Source of the DNA: Alviniconcha marisindica
Taxonomy: Eukaryota; Mollusca; Gastropoda; Provannidae
DNA length: 64,000 bases
Assembly (NCBI GenBank): GCA_018857735.1
Contig: JABMCL010000994.1
Coordinates: forward strand, 228,470 to 292,469
Direction of reading: 5' to 3'
This document shows, piece after piece, positions 23,431-35,328 of the stretch; positions within the stretch are counted from its first letter, which is position 1; each line of letters starts with the position of its first letter. A program made the translations under genes and the position numbers. Under the pieces are notes generated by a model. That model did not search any database. It saw only the letters and a list, made by a program, of their open reading frames with translations, and was not told the DNA's origin.

Positions 23431-23549
23431 GGGCTTATCTTTCATGGTAGGACTGGAAACACACCAATAGAGCTTATCGTCATCCACCAGACACATTTCA
23501 ATCAGGTTCTGAACTGACAGTTCATCTTGAAAAATCAGGAAACAGTAGC
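23431..23549 (-). CDS. CPEB2/3/4: CPEB exon: RRM1 RNP1 and end of RRM1
   Basis: The 119-nt exon starts in phase 1 after TTTTGCAG and ends in phase 0 (AAGCCC before GTGAGT). It encodes YCFLIFQDELSVQNLIEMCL and then VDDDKLYWCVSSPTMKDKP. YCFLIF is the core of RNP1 (vertebrate YAFLLF), and CVSSPTxKDKPV is a CPEB2-4 signature. Divergence is concentrated in the helix 2 region (NLIEMCLVDDDK against ALIDACIEEDGK). About 45 nt inside the following intron, the transcript runs into about 38 GU, 16 GA and about 12 GACA-type repeats. Confidence 0.97.
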
Positions 23550-23889
23550 CTGCAAAATGACCACAAAGACCTCATCTTTCATAAATGTGTATTTTCTAAA
23601 GGTAGTTCACATGATTCATTACATTATGCACTTTTGAGGGGAAGAGCACAAAATATACTGAAAGGCAGAAATACTGCTATTTCACACAAATAACTCCACA
23701 TACAATCAAAACCTTTCACGAAATGTAATCAAATTTTGGCCTTTTCATTCAGCAACCATTTTGAGAGAGACCAGCAACATTAACATTAAAAGTGATTACA
23801 AAACAAATTGGAGATGTGGACCAAAACATGGGTATGTAAATGAATTCTACTGCACACAGTCATACTATTGACACCTACTATAGTATTAA

Positions 23890-24085
23890 CCAAGAAAGTG
23901 TCAATATCATCTGCATCCTTTGGCTGCAAGACATGCCTGAAGTCTCTGCTGCATGTACCTCACTGGATGCTGGATTGTGACCACCTATATCATGCAGTAC
24001 AGCGATCAGCTGCAGTTGGTTTTGGGGTCTAGGATGGTGTTGGTGCACCATACAACCCAAAATATTTCACAAACGCTCAATGCAA
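23890..24085 (-). pseudogene. Tc1-like transposase C-terminal scrap
   Basis: The reverse strand gives FVCIERL, a stop, NILGCMVHQHHPRPQNQLQL and IAVLHDIGG, and then in another frame a stretch fitting IPxxxVRYMQQRLQAC. This is the ExLWxxLGxxV...RPxxxxQL...W..IP...V..MxxR end of Tc1/mariner enzymes. Frameshifts and stops are present. Confidence 0.55.
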
Positions 24086-25205
24086 ACAAACTGTAGCCAG
24101 AAACACACTGGATACAATTTAGAAACACTGGATTCTAGGCAAGTGTAAAAAATAACTTTCCATCATATGCCACAGCAGATCTTTGAAATAGTTTAGTTTA
24201 CTCAGTTCATATTCAACAGTGACCATTTTCTGTTGATTTGATCAAACAGATCTACTTTGTATAATAGCATGAAATACATCTAACTGAACCTGCTGTGGCT
24301 AAGTAAAGTTACACTGCATACAATCTGTCACATTTCAATGCAAGTGACCTATCACATTATTAAGCAGAGGTCAATGGAAGTGGTATTATAGGCTGGTTAT
24401 CATCCAGCACAGTTTCAAAGGTCTTGCTTAGACTTTACAGTCTAAAACAGTGTTGACCATTACACACAGGGCTCCCCGTCTTGCCTTAGCCTAAGAGGTA
24501 AGCTGTACCCCACATCAGGATTTTAAAGGGTAAGTGTACCTGTCTTTTTTAGAAGGTATGTGGTATCCAGCATATCTAGGAGATTTCAACCGCAGTCTTT
24601 CATCATGTGTCATATTTTGAAGAATGTTTGCTAAGATGTTGTTTATAACTTATCTTTGCCAGCTGACTATTTTGTGTGTGTGTGTGGAGTTTTTGCTTTT
24701 GGAGCTTTTCTGCTAGTATTCTCTGAAAATTCCCCATCACCCCCTCCCTGTTTTACACCTTGTATTTACTCACATACCAGGTGAGAGTTACCGCTGGCAA
24801 CAGGTCTTAGTTGTTGTGTTTGCGTTATGTCCTTCAAGCGCTCATTAACTGCCTTGTTTGTTTATTATGCATAGGCACTCTGGGCATCCTTTTGTTTCAT
24901 ACTGTCCCATCACCATAAGGCAAATGAGCCAGTAATACATAGCTGCATAATGGGATGGAAATATCAAGTGTCACAGCTTTGTGGAGCAAATCAATAACAG
25001 AGATCAACATTTCTTCTGTACCAGTTTCTTCCTTGTACGCTGTGTTGATACTCTGTACAGCTTTATGTCATACGCATACAGTTCTACTGGGTCAACATTA
25101 ATCACATTTTATACTTAATGCCCACTCCCAAAAGGTCAGTCACATTGCAATGCAATAGATCTCCAGTTACGTACCTAGTGCTGTCACTAATATGGCCATT
25201 TTATA
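24086..25205. other. CPEB intron DNA, nothing recognised
   Basis: A short GT run at about 24673-24686. No frames or repeats identified. Confidence 0.6.
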
Positions 25206-25209
25206 ATAC

Positions 25210-25500
25210 TCTGATCTCAACCAGCTGCATATTCCATCTTGAAACTCGTTCATTCTCAACTCCTTCATCTTCCATCTGCTCACCTAAGTCTTCTGGTCAA
25301 TGTGCATTCTTCTATCAAGCACCATCACTCTGGAACAATCTATCCTACTCCCTCTGTAACCCTTCTTCTGCAGCATCATTTAAATCTGCCCTCAAGACCC
25401 ATCTTTTCCCCTCATGCCTGTGTGCATGCTGCTGTGTGCCGTTGGTTTTGTGTGTGTGTGCGCGTGTGTGCGTGCGTGTGTGTGTGTGTGTTGGAAGTGA
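25210..25500 (+). pseudogene. LINE polymerase C-terminus (CR1/Jockey-like)
   Basis: TRSFSTPSSSICSPKSSGQC, AFFYQAPSLWNNLSYSL and AASFKSALKTHLFPSC are the usual C-terminal signature. It is truncated on the 5' side. A GT-rich tail (25450-25491) and a possible AATAAAG (25515-25521) follow. Confidence 0.7.
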
Positions 25501-27799
25501 TGAGAAAGATGTTGAATAAAGTGTTGTAGTGTGTTTATATAATTAGGTGGGTTCATTGTGCTCTAGGCTGTATATATATTTTGTTGACCTTACTCTTTTT
25601 GTATTGTGCACTTCTGGCTCACATTACAAATACTCTTTTAGTTTTACATTACATTGCTTGCATTTGGTCTGGTTATTCTCAGGAGTTATTAACTGGGTTT
25701 TAACATCCTGTCAACTGCACAGTATCACATCAGTAATGGTGTAAGTCAACAGGAATTTGACCTAGCTTGCTTCCAAAGAGATCAATGTCATATAAAAATA
25801 TATATGTATAGGACTGACAATGACTGAATAGCCTTTTGAATCTTCATTGTGGCCTTGGTCATAAACACTGCAATTCAATCTTTTCACTACACTCCAGCTT
25901 ATGATATGACATCCTTTCAAACTAGGTGTGGTTACAAAAGGAGCTTGGGAGAAACTGCCCACTTAAGTTTGTACCCCAATTCTTTGGCTTTAACACCCAA
26001 GGGTCAGAAACCCCTTTCCAGGCTCCCAAGCAACTTGTGATCTGCTGTGCCACAGAGTTCAGAAGACAGAGCAGAATGTAGTATTTTGATTATATGAGCC
26101 CCAGGGATTCATATGGGCATCAGACATAGGTCACTGGGCCAATATGTCTTCAAAATGTTCCAAACCTTTTTTTGTGTGTAATCAGCATGACATCAAAACA
26201 GATTTCCACCCAGTCGAAGCAAGCAACATTTATAAACAAGGTGTCCATTTTTCTATTTCAAAAAATAAAAACAACAGAAGCAACTGGGAACATAAATCTG
26301 GCAGTCTTTGGCATGTTGCTTTATATGTCAATTTCAGAAATATGGGACAGCGACTTCCCCTAAATGTTATGCTGATACAGACCTGACAAATGTTAGTTTT
26401 CCTGGCAAATAGGATGCCATTGAAGAAAAGAAGAAGCTGCTGACAGGGAAATGCAGGTCTGATGCTAAGTTTCTTTGTTTTCATAAGAAGCCTGCAGCAT
26501 ATTAGATCAGACTGTCCATAACAGGTGACTGTGCAGGGGTGTGAAAATGCCACTGCCTGATGTCTGTGTTTCACTGCTGAGCAAGAAATAATTTGTTTTG
26601 CTTTTAAGTTGCCTGTAGTTAAATGACATGCCAGTGGTGGCAATGGTCCTGGGGTTTAGAGGATTGGTGTTCCAGCAAATCCACTCCAATTTATGATATC
26701 ACTTTACTGATGATGACTGTGCCCTTCTGCCTGTAAGTTTGTGGAGTCTTTGATTTGGAGGAGAATAGCGCAGGATTAACATTAAATGATGTATACTACC
26801 TCATTTTTGTTTTTGTCTGCTTTTCTTTCTTTTTTCCAATCTGAAATTTTCATTGGAATATACAGTCATTTTAAATGGTCACAACGCAACATTTTACACA
26901 CAAACACACACGCACACGTGTGGGGGAAAACAACACACTCATGAATCACTAAATCAGGTTTTAGCCAGATTGCATGTTTTGTAAGCTGAGTTGTAAGACT
27001 GCATACAACATTATGTGACACTGTGAGACACATTTTCCATAACCACATTATCCCCCAAAAATTAACAGCAACAAAAAAACACCCACAAAATTGCAAATTT
27101 AACCTTTCTCTCTCTCTGCATGTCCTATTGATTTCCTTTGTGGTAGGACATGTAATCATAAGCATTTGAATTTTAGGATGAAACACTGGAGCCTGAGGGC
27201 TATAGTATGACCCTGACCTTAAAGATAGCAAGTCTTTCCTCATAAAAATAAATGGAAATTTCTGTAGCACCACCAACTACCTATCCATGGACAGCATCGC
27301 AATGCTTTACATGCAGCTCAATCATGCATCACCATACCAAGTTTTGTTACATATGGCTGAACAGCTCACATTTCCTGAGAAAAAAAGAGACAGAGGGACA
27401 AGTGATATATATATATAACTCCCCCCCCACACACACAGCTTTGGTGGGGGGGAGGGGGGGGAGTATAATAACTTAAAAGTAGACTAGGCTATCAATATCA
27501 TAGTTATTGTTTTGTTTTCATTCTGCATAAAAATGAACCCATAACACCTATAAAATGTGGGTGGCACAGTCTACATCCATGTTTGGGTCATGGTATAGCT
27601 CCTTCAGATGGATCCTGTGGCATCCCTCCACGATGTCCTGTGATAGGTCAAGGGAGCGGGGTATGGGGTAGTACTAGAGGCCATGGGCCAGCAGATCAAG
27701 TTGGTCTGTCGTAAGTCTAACTGTGGCCAGGATGACCACCACATTGTTGTGACCAAGGGAATGGCACTGTGACTTCCCCCTTCATATTTGGTCTGGTTA
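25501..27799. other. CPEB intron DNA without recognised elements
   Basis: Contains a poly-C/CA tract (27420-27438) and a G-rich tract (27445-27461). Several chance frames up to about 137 codons lack any family resemblance. Confidence 0.55.
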
Positions 27800-27803
27800 T
27801 TAA

Positions 27804-28795
27804 AGGACAGGTTTGCAGTGATTTTTGACACGATTTCCGTTAAAGTTCACTGAGAACAATGATGTAGGTGAAATTGTGATCTGGGAGTTATAAATGCACG
27901 AATGCAGGCATTTTCTGTTGTATGACACTGAAAATCATGTGCACATATGCGCACTACATCACTCTGGGGAGTTGCTGCAAAATGGCTAGTAGCCACAGGG
28001 TAACTGACTTGGAAAAAATTCCAGTTCGAATCTCCAAGGATGAAGCTCCGACGCCATTGTCAGTAGTTGGGCCTTTGTTTATTTCCTCCTTGTTATTTCA
28101 TCTTTCTGAGCCTTGTTAGGTGCGTGGCGTTTCAGTCTTTTTCGTTCTGTTTACTCTAGCTTTCACAAAAGGCTAGACCTCATCAGGAAGCCTGCCTTTT
28201 ATTGGATGTTTTATTTTCCCAATCTATTCTTGTTTGTTTCATCATATGTAAAATGATAAAGTTTTTTTCATTCTAGTTCAATAGACTAACGATTTCGTGG
28301 CCTCCCTGGGTTAGGGTTTGGGGTTGGGCCAGTTACCGGTTCTTGCCATTGACTGTTTTTTCTCTTGGCTTGCCCTTTTGTTTCTCGAGTTATACCGTTC
28401 ATTTACAATGTATGAGTGTAGTAGTCTTGATGTTTAACAAGACCTTTCATTCTTTCTTTGTGTGGGGGTAGTTCATGAGCATCTGTCTGCTGTGTTGTTG
28501 TCACTGCCAAGTGGGTTGTATCATGTACACGGATTATGTATATCCAGCCTTTGTCCCGTTGCTCGCTGACATTACTTGCCTCCTCTTCTTTTTTTGGAGA
28601 AAGTGTTGTTGTTTTCTCTCTCTTTCCCCTTCTTTTTCACCATGCATTCTTTCTTTTTTATCTTTGGTTTATTGGCCATTTCATACCCGTTTGTTAGCTT
28701 GCCTGATTAGGGCAGCCATTTTGTATTTCTCTTGTTGTCTGCATTTGTTTATATCCCGATGCTTTATCATCAGTAGTCCTGATTAGCGTTTTGAA
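27804..28795. mobile_element. TTAA-type element, relative of F and K
   Basis: Begins at TTAA (27800-27803) with AGGACAGGTTTGCAG and TGATTTTTGACACGATTTCC, which matches the right terminus of K (44490-44536) in reverse complement. From about 28000 it is collinear with 13862-13928 and 14400-15110 of element F, without the SINE. The right terminus is not evident before the poly-G at 28813, so it may be truncated. Confidence 0.65.
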
Positions 28796-28812
28796 GTACT
28801 ATCACTTATTCT

Positions 28813-28832
28813 TGGGGGGGGGGGGGGGGGGC
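28813..28832. repeat. poly-G tract
   Basis: About 18 to 19 G. Seen directly. Confidence 0.9.
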
Positions 28833-29224
28833 AGGGGGCACAGGCAAAAGTCGACTTTGCCGTGACAAAACTGCATTCAGCATTTTTGCAGCAACCAATT
28901 ATTGAAGCTGCAAATAGCGCATTCGTGGCTCTATTAACATAAGCTGAAAAAATGGGGTACCTTTTGAGAAGGAAAAAGCCCTGTGATGGTAATGTTTGGA
29001 CTGGACTTTAGTGATGACTGATGATTCCATTTATAACCAAGTTTGATCTGCCCCAAAATAAATGTAAACAAAAACACCTTTGACATAATTATGTATATGA
29101 AACATATTTAAAACTTTGCATAGTACTTTTAGCTCAGTGAGTACTATGATAATGCAAAGTTAAAAAATGTTGCATAAGTATATCGATATATACATTTTTT
29201 GGGGGGTGGGTGGGGGGTGGGGGG

Positions 29225-29335
29225 TAACATTTTCCATCTTGATGTACATTATGTGTGTATGCTTGTTCAGCGCTTTGAGCCACAGTGTAGGTGCTTTACA
29301 AATTTCCATTATTATTATTATTATTATTATTATAA
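29225..29335 (+). mobile_element. non-LTR 3' tail with (ATT)n
   Basis: CAGCGCTTTGAGCCACAGTG, AGGTGCTTTACAAATTTCC and (ATT)n form the common AGCGCTTTGAGx...GCTxTAxAAAT(ATT)n end of invertebrate SINEs and LINEs. The upstream part is not recognised. Confidence 0.6.
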
Positions 29336-29498
29336 GTACATACCATACTGTAGTGTCTGAGAGTGAGATTACCTTACTATTATAATTTTGAACACAGATT
29401 GACAACAAAACACTGAATTAAACAGATTAACCTGTTTTCATATAATATGTTTGCTTCTGTTATAATAATGTAAACTTTAGCCAACTCACAGTACTTAC

Positions 29499-29588
29499 CT
29501 TTGGGAGGAAAATAGGACTTGGATTCAGCTTTATGTGGCCAGTCAACAACCAAAGGTCCAAATCTTCTGAAGGCTGCTGTTATTTCCT
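29499..29588 (-). CDS. CPEB2/3/4: CPEB exon: RRM1 helix 1 and strand 2
   Basis: This 90-nt exon (phase 1 at both ends) has acceptor CACTCAG and donor AAAG before GTAAGT. It encodes EEITAAFRRFGPLVVDWPHK followed by AESKSYFPPK. The sequence is almost identical to vertebrate CPEB4, where the aromatic and basic residues of this block form part of the RNA-binding face of RRM1. The intron that follows splits the RNP1 motif: PPKG lies here and YCFLIF in the next exon. Confidence 0.97.
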
Positions 29589-29599
29589 CTGAGTGGTAC

Positions 29600-32125
29600 C
29601 AAAAAAAGAAAGAAAACAATAAGAAGAAGAGGATATATGTCTTGATAAGTATCTCAAAAACAAGAACTTGCAAAACATCCACTGCTATTAAGCATTACAG
29701 AATTATGTGCACCTAACAATACTTTATGGCAAACAAGCCATAATATAACGCACACACAAAAAGCTACTCCTGTGTAATGCTCAATAAATGTACATAAACA
29801 TTTTTTATGTTTATGTACTTGCCTCCTCATTTCAGTGCTTTATGCACCCTACACTTTCAGACGTTTTGGTCTTCTGCTTCTAAAAGGTTTAATATAAAAG
29901 TTAAAAAATCATGCAAAGCTGAGGATTAAATAGAAATTTGTGTACAGGCTGTCAGTGTGAAGGCTTCTAACATGACAATAACTTGTGAATTTTCAGCTGT
30001 CAAAAAAGATCAGTGGAGTTTCTATAGTAAACTGTTCCAAAGCGGCACCATAGTAATCAAGGGAGGCAACTTAACTTTTGAGTGATGTTAATTAATTACA
30101 AAATCAGCCTTAGCTATCTGTATTACCCTGTTCTCTATTTGCAAACTGTAAAGATGAAAGCTTTCTCTCTTCTTTATTATATCGCCCTGATATAACCGTA
30201 CCAGCTGACTGGGCGTAAAACACCAACTTACTTACTTACTCTCTTCATTATCTGTTTGGTTTTGATCTGATCAACAGATTCAAAGTGTTACTCTAACTTG
30301 TTTCAGACAAATATTTTGTAATGGTCTTGTGCTTGAAAGTGCCTCATGTTTTGTTTTGTTTTTACTCTGCTACTTAAAAAGCCTTTTGATACTGACAGAT
30401 GGATACACATCTACAGAGCTGGCTGGGCTACAAGATTAGGCCTTTGAATAAACCTATTATTGCTATAAATTAGTATAATGAGCCAGCATACCTGAAAGGG
30501 TACAACTAAAAGTGACATTATCTGACAGAACTGAATCCAGAACTGAGTTGTAACTTGTACAATGGACAAATAATATCACATACAAAGCAGAATACTTCTG
30601 CACAGCTGCTGTTTCATACTAAACTTGACCCTTTAAAAATGTCCAGGGACCCTCTAAAAATTGTGGCAGAGAGTCCCAGGGACCTTAAAATACTTGCTAA
30701 TGGGAGCCCTGAACATGATCACCATTTTCCTCCATTTTAACTTTTACCTAGCACTTTCAATGTCACATGTTATGCTTCAACACCTTGTTCTTTAGTTTGA
30801 TTTTTATGTTTATTACTTTTTACATAATATTTTGAAAGTAAAATTAAGTGAATTCACCATGTTTGACACGCAGACTCCTGTCATCGATTTGAATAAATAC
30901 ACCTAAAACATTTGTTTGTAAATGTTGTAGTTCAAAGGGTCACAGGCTTTAAGACATAGCTTCCAGAGGGGTACCCCTCGGGGCACATGCAGACATGTCG
31001 ATCCCGATCTGGAGAGAGGTGCAGGCAAATGCATTTCTCACTGAGGCAATCAAGAGATCAAGAGGCATAATGTAAAACATAAAACAGTCCTTCATCATAT
31101 AAAACATTCCTTCATCATGTTACTTGATGAAATATTTTCATTCTCACGATGTTATGTTCGTCAAGTCAAGCACTTCTTTATTCCATTCAAAATAAAACAT
31201 GCGTACCACACATGAATAACAAACAATGGAATAAAATCTACATGTATATGAGATTCACAGTCTAAGAGCATGTGATAACGTACAAATGCCAGAAGTATTA
31301 TTTAAATAGACTGTATATTACTCATGGAAGTGTGCTGTAAAATAATACAGCATCACCATATAATATACTAAAATAATACTGCATCACCATATAATACATT
31401 AACAGGCACAAATATAATTATCGCTATTTTCATCTATCCCTTCAGAGCCACACCCACATCCATACACCCCCTAACCCCCTCCACGCATGCACCCAGGCCT
31501 CTCTACCTCCCCCACCCTCCCACCCAGAGGGTGTGCACACACACACACATGCACGCACACATACAAGAACACACACACACACACACAGAGTGCACAGGCA
31601 AGAATTCAGCTCACAACTTGTTCACTTTGAGCTTGCACATAGCACTGGGAATCACTACCATCCATTCAAATTATGCATTGCCACTGGATGCATGCAATGT
31701 TCACTGATTCAAGTCTGAGATCTGTTTAATTTTTCTCACATTTCCCAGCTAACATTACATGTTTACAAGAAAGGTACACGACACATTGTGTTGCCATTTT
31801 TGTATTGAAAGACATGTAAAAGATTCAACCCTGAACAAGAAACATGGTAAAAACGTGTTTTCTTTCTCTCACTTCACCACTTTGTGAGAGAAAGAAAACA
31901 CCAACAATATCCTACAATGTCATGAAATGAACTGCCCACAACCCCGCACTCACTCACCCCCCCCCCCCCAAAAACCATGGTTATTCCAGCATGAAATCTT
32001 CTCTTTGGGGTTGAAGAGCATCTAAATTTAGTACCGGAACAGTGCAGTATGGGTCTTTAAGTGCTTTTTAACTCTAAAGTACTAATGACACAAAGTGCTT
32101 ATGTCAAAAACAATGCAAACATATA
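29600..32125. other. CPEB intron DNA with short tails
   Basis: 30184-30241 is a second copy of the CTGACTGGGCGTAAAACACC(A)(CTTA)n tail. 31152-31200 resembles an inverted LINE tail (GTCAAGTCAAGCACTTCTTT). 31340-31400 is a 31-bp tandem pair (AAAATAATAC(A/T)GCATCACCAT). CA runs occur at 31534-31590 and poly-C at about 31958. No gene. Confidence 0.6.
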
Positions 32126-32506
32126 TGACTAAGTGCCAAAATGTGTGCATGAAAAAAGGACACAGTAGGTCACAAAAAAATTATGAAAAGAGATGAGTCT
32201 TTAGAATGTATACTATATTGGTAATCATCACTTCAAAGTGGAAGATAACAACTTTATTAGTTTTTGAGAAAATGAGTTTTGAAAGATGAGAAGTGTATTA
32301 TGTCAGATGTCAGGGACTGTGACACAAAGTGCTACTGTATGGCTGTTCATTTTGTTTTTATATTCCCAACCGCTTTAGACAGATTAAGGATGTCCTCACA
32401 AGTATTTTCAAATGAATTTACTGCAGTCTGACTTCTTATGAAAATATTGGCATGTACTGTTTGCCGCAATACCTGTCATCTGATGTAATTATTTTGTTAT
32501 GCATTA

Positions 32507-33415
32507 CATACGCATTTTAGCCACATCGCTGTGTCACCATATGCAAAATGACAACACCGATTAAACAGGTTATGGCTCACTGATGTCCACCGCATCACTC
32601 AGCACTAGATCTACCCACACATTCTGTGTCATCTCAGCCGTGCAAGTCCAGTCAATGAAGGGCGAAATCTAGATGAAATAAATGCATAGGCTACTGTAAT
32701 TTTTGGTCTAGATAAGGCGACAGTGATACTTCCCACCCCCTAAAATCTGATCCATGTGCCTTATAGTCGGTAGTGCCCTGTCTGTGAATAAAAGTTGTAT
32801 TTACAAAAAACGAAAATGATTAATTTGAAACTGAATCCAAACGAACCTGTATAGATCTGGAAGAAGACTGGCCTCCGTATCAGAGTGGCCAGAAATCACA
32901 TATTCTGCCAAACTGATCAGGATTTTTTTCCGGTTAGTCGACAGAGGACACGATCCCAGACATGGAATTTAGAACGACCCAGTATGCCCAGTCTGTCAGC
33001 GTATAATATCAGAATTTATTCAAAGGTAGAAGACTACGAAACCGAAAATGAAACACACATCAACATGAGTGAGAGAAAATGGCGGCAGCCTCAACTTCAA
33101 CTTCATCTCGTTACTAAATTCTGTGGTAGATGAGAATTGGGTTTGCCAACATCGTCTTCTGCAGTTCATCTTCGGAAAATGATGCTGCGTACGATGTTCT
33201 GATCTATGCAAATTTTTTGTGAACGGCAAATTTATTAAACGTTTCCATTTTTTGTGTACACAAATAGACCTTTTTATTATTTTCATCTGCTCAATTTATA
33301 GCCTGTGAGCTATCAGGTTACTCCATCATTTTGGCTTTGTATATGTGTTAATTTTAGGTTATGCTGTACACATTTTTCATGCCATTGATGCAAAATATGT
33401 AATTTTTGTGTTGGT
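32507..33415 (+). mobile_element. repeat family E, copy E2 (nested in A2)
   Basis: Collinear with E1. It begins CGCATTTTAGCCACATCGCT and ends near CATTTTTCATGCCATTGATG. A2 sequence continues on both sides, so E2 inserted after A2. Confidence 0.8.
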
Positions 33416-33540
33416 TGACACAAATCTCTAAAAGGCAGCGTGACCCCTGTTTACTTTCTGACAACAAAAAACACGACATTTCATCCATTCTGCCATTCAG
33501 ACATTCTAGTACAGGTAACAGACACACTGGAAAGTCAGTT

Positions 33541-33915
33541 TTGAAGACCGTCTAGCCCCACAAGGTCTGCCCATTTCCCTGCCTGGAAGTCATGCACAAG
33601 TTCACTGATTAGGCCAAGGATTTGGGTTTCACATGAGTGACCACATCTGAAGCCATGTTGTTCAGGAGCAATGATGATGTTGTCTTCTGCATACTGCATG
33701 ATGCTACTGATGACAATATGCGAGGATCTTGCACTAGTTGCAGACGACACTTGTGATGGAAACTGGTTGAAGTTTTCTGAATTGTAGCGTTCTTAAAGAC
33801 AGGTGTGATGAGTGTGGATCTCTGATCTTTGGGCATAGTGCTGCTACTGAATGAGGAGTTGATGATCAAGGTCATAGCAGGGACAATTTTCTCCTACTCC
33901 TGGTCATGATGAATG
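33541..33915 (-). pseudogene. LINE reverse transcriptase fragment in A2
   Basis: The reverse strand reads AMTLIINSSFSSSTMPKDQR, STLITPVFKNATIQK, SNIMQYAEDNIIIAPEQHGF-like and RCGHSCETQILGLISELVHD. These are the fingers/palm entry of a Jockey/CR1-like RT (LxFNxSxxxGxxPxxWK...PxFK...ILExxIxxxIxxY...QxGFRxxxSCxTQL). Frame breaks are present. The rest of the enzyme is deleted. Confidence 0.8.
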
Positions 33916-35328
33916 ATGCTTGTGTCAGCAATTACTAGTCTGAAATAATAAGACAATAACAACCAACATGAGAAACATCATCAACAAAAAATCCTATCCA
34001 CAAAGATAATTTATCCATAAAATGAATAATTCAATAAAATTAAAAGTAGAAAACATAATATAAAACTAAACAAACAAAATAAAAAGTCTAGGAGCAGTAC
34101 TAAACCATCAGTAAATGTCTCTTACAAAATTAAAAAAGGTGTCAAACATCATCAGCAGCGAATTTTGGGGTAACCCTGACGTATGACTGACTTAATCCTC
34201 ATAATAAAAAATATATAATTTTTAATGATTATTACTAGTTGTCCCCAATTTCACAAGTTGATCTCACCAAACAAAGCGCTATGAAATGTTGAGATGGTAA
34301 CTGTCATATTTCACAAATGTCTGCACTAGACATCAGTTTTATGCCACATAGTGGTTGGACATCCAAATTACAACAAGAGCTCATGCTAAAATACAGTTCT
34401 TCATTGCGATACTAGCACAACATCAGCCAACGCAAATCTCACCCGTTGCGTAAAAACAACTTCATCCTACTGCGCTATAACCAGAACACAAAGATCACCT
34501 AAATAACTATTAACTAGCTGATTTCATAAAATAAATGGTGCAAAATTGTGATCAGATGTCAGGAAAGGTCGATTGGTAGGTCCATGACAATAACTGCAAC
34601 ATACCTTTCGATGTCCACTGCAGATGATTCCTTCCCTGCCATTCAAATTAAATGTGACTGGGAAGTGTCACATAGTGCCCTCATGTTTGTTGACAAGTTT
34701 AAACCTATAATTTTTTGTTTTTCACTTACAACTTGTTAGATGATCGGACGTCATATATTGCGACAAAATCTGAGTAGCAGCAACTCTTGTTAATGCAACA
34801 AAAGTTGTTTGGTTAAATCTTTTCAAAGCTGCTGAGTGACTGACTGCAAGTGTGACATACATATGAGGTCATTTCCGCTCATGTCAAGGGTCAGAGTTGT
34901 TTTCAGTCTGTTGTTGAAAGTATGTGCTTTGTATTGCAACACAGATGACAGCCAATCAAATAACAGCTTGATACACTTTTTACAAAAGCATAATTTAGTG
35001 GAAGTCTTTCTAATGCAAAACAATCTTTCGCTAACATAACAGAAGTGATAAATATCACCTTTCCGTGTTTTCTTTTTCCAAACAACACCGACAGAGACGG
35101 GCTTTGTGCCGCTGTCCGTTTTTCATGGTTGAATTTCAGTAGTGAAATCAGACTTTATCATTCATATTTCCCAAACTGCTTCAAAATTAGTGCTGTGATT
35201 ATTTTAATTATATTGTTCATTTGCACACATTCAACCCACACTCATGACGGAAAGAAAAAAAATTAACATCTTTTATTCTCAGCACAGCCAAGTCACCCTT
35301 TGCAGACACACCTTTTGTTACTTATATA

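Larger units (their letters stand above)
32126..35326 (-). mobile_element. element A, copy A2 (inverted, internally deleted, hosts E2)
   Basis: Reverse complement of A3. The left terminus TGACTAAGTGCCAAAATGTG is well kept. The right terminus is degraded to CACACCTTTTGTTACTTA and touches B1. The interior lacks the stretch equivalent to about 43560-46150 of A3: the junction lies near 33541, where the RT segment meets the sequence for AAACTGACTTTCC. E2 is inserted at about 32507-33415. Confidence 0.8.

Noticed and set aside
26230..27276. Minus-strand frames of 136-137 codons
   Set aside because: No recognisable domain, no consensus splice sites in frame, and they fall in CPEB intron where spliced coding exons are already accounted for.
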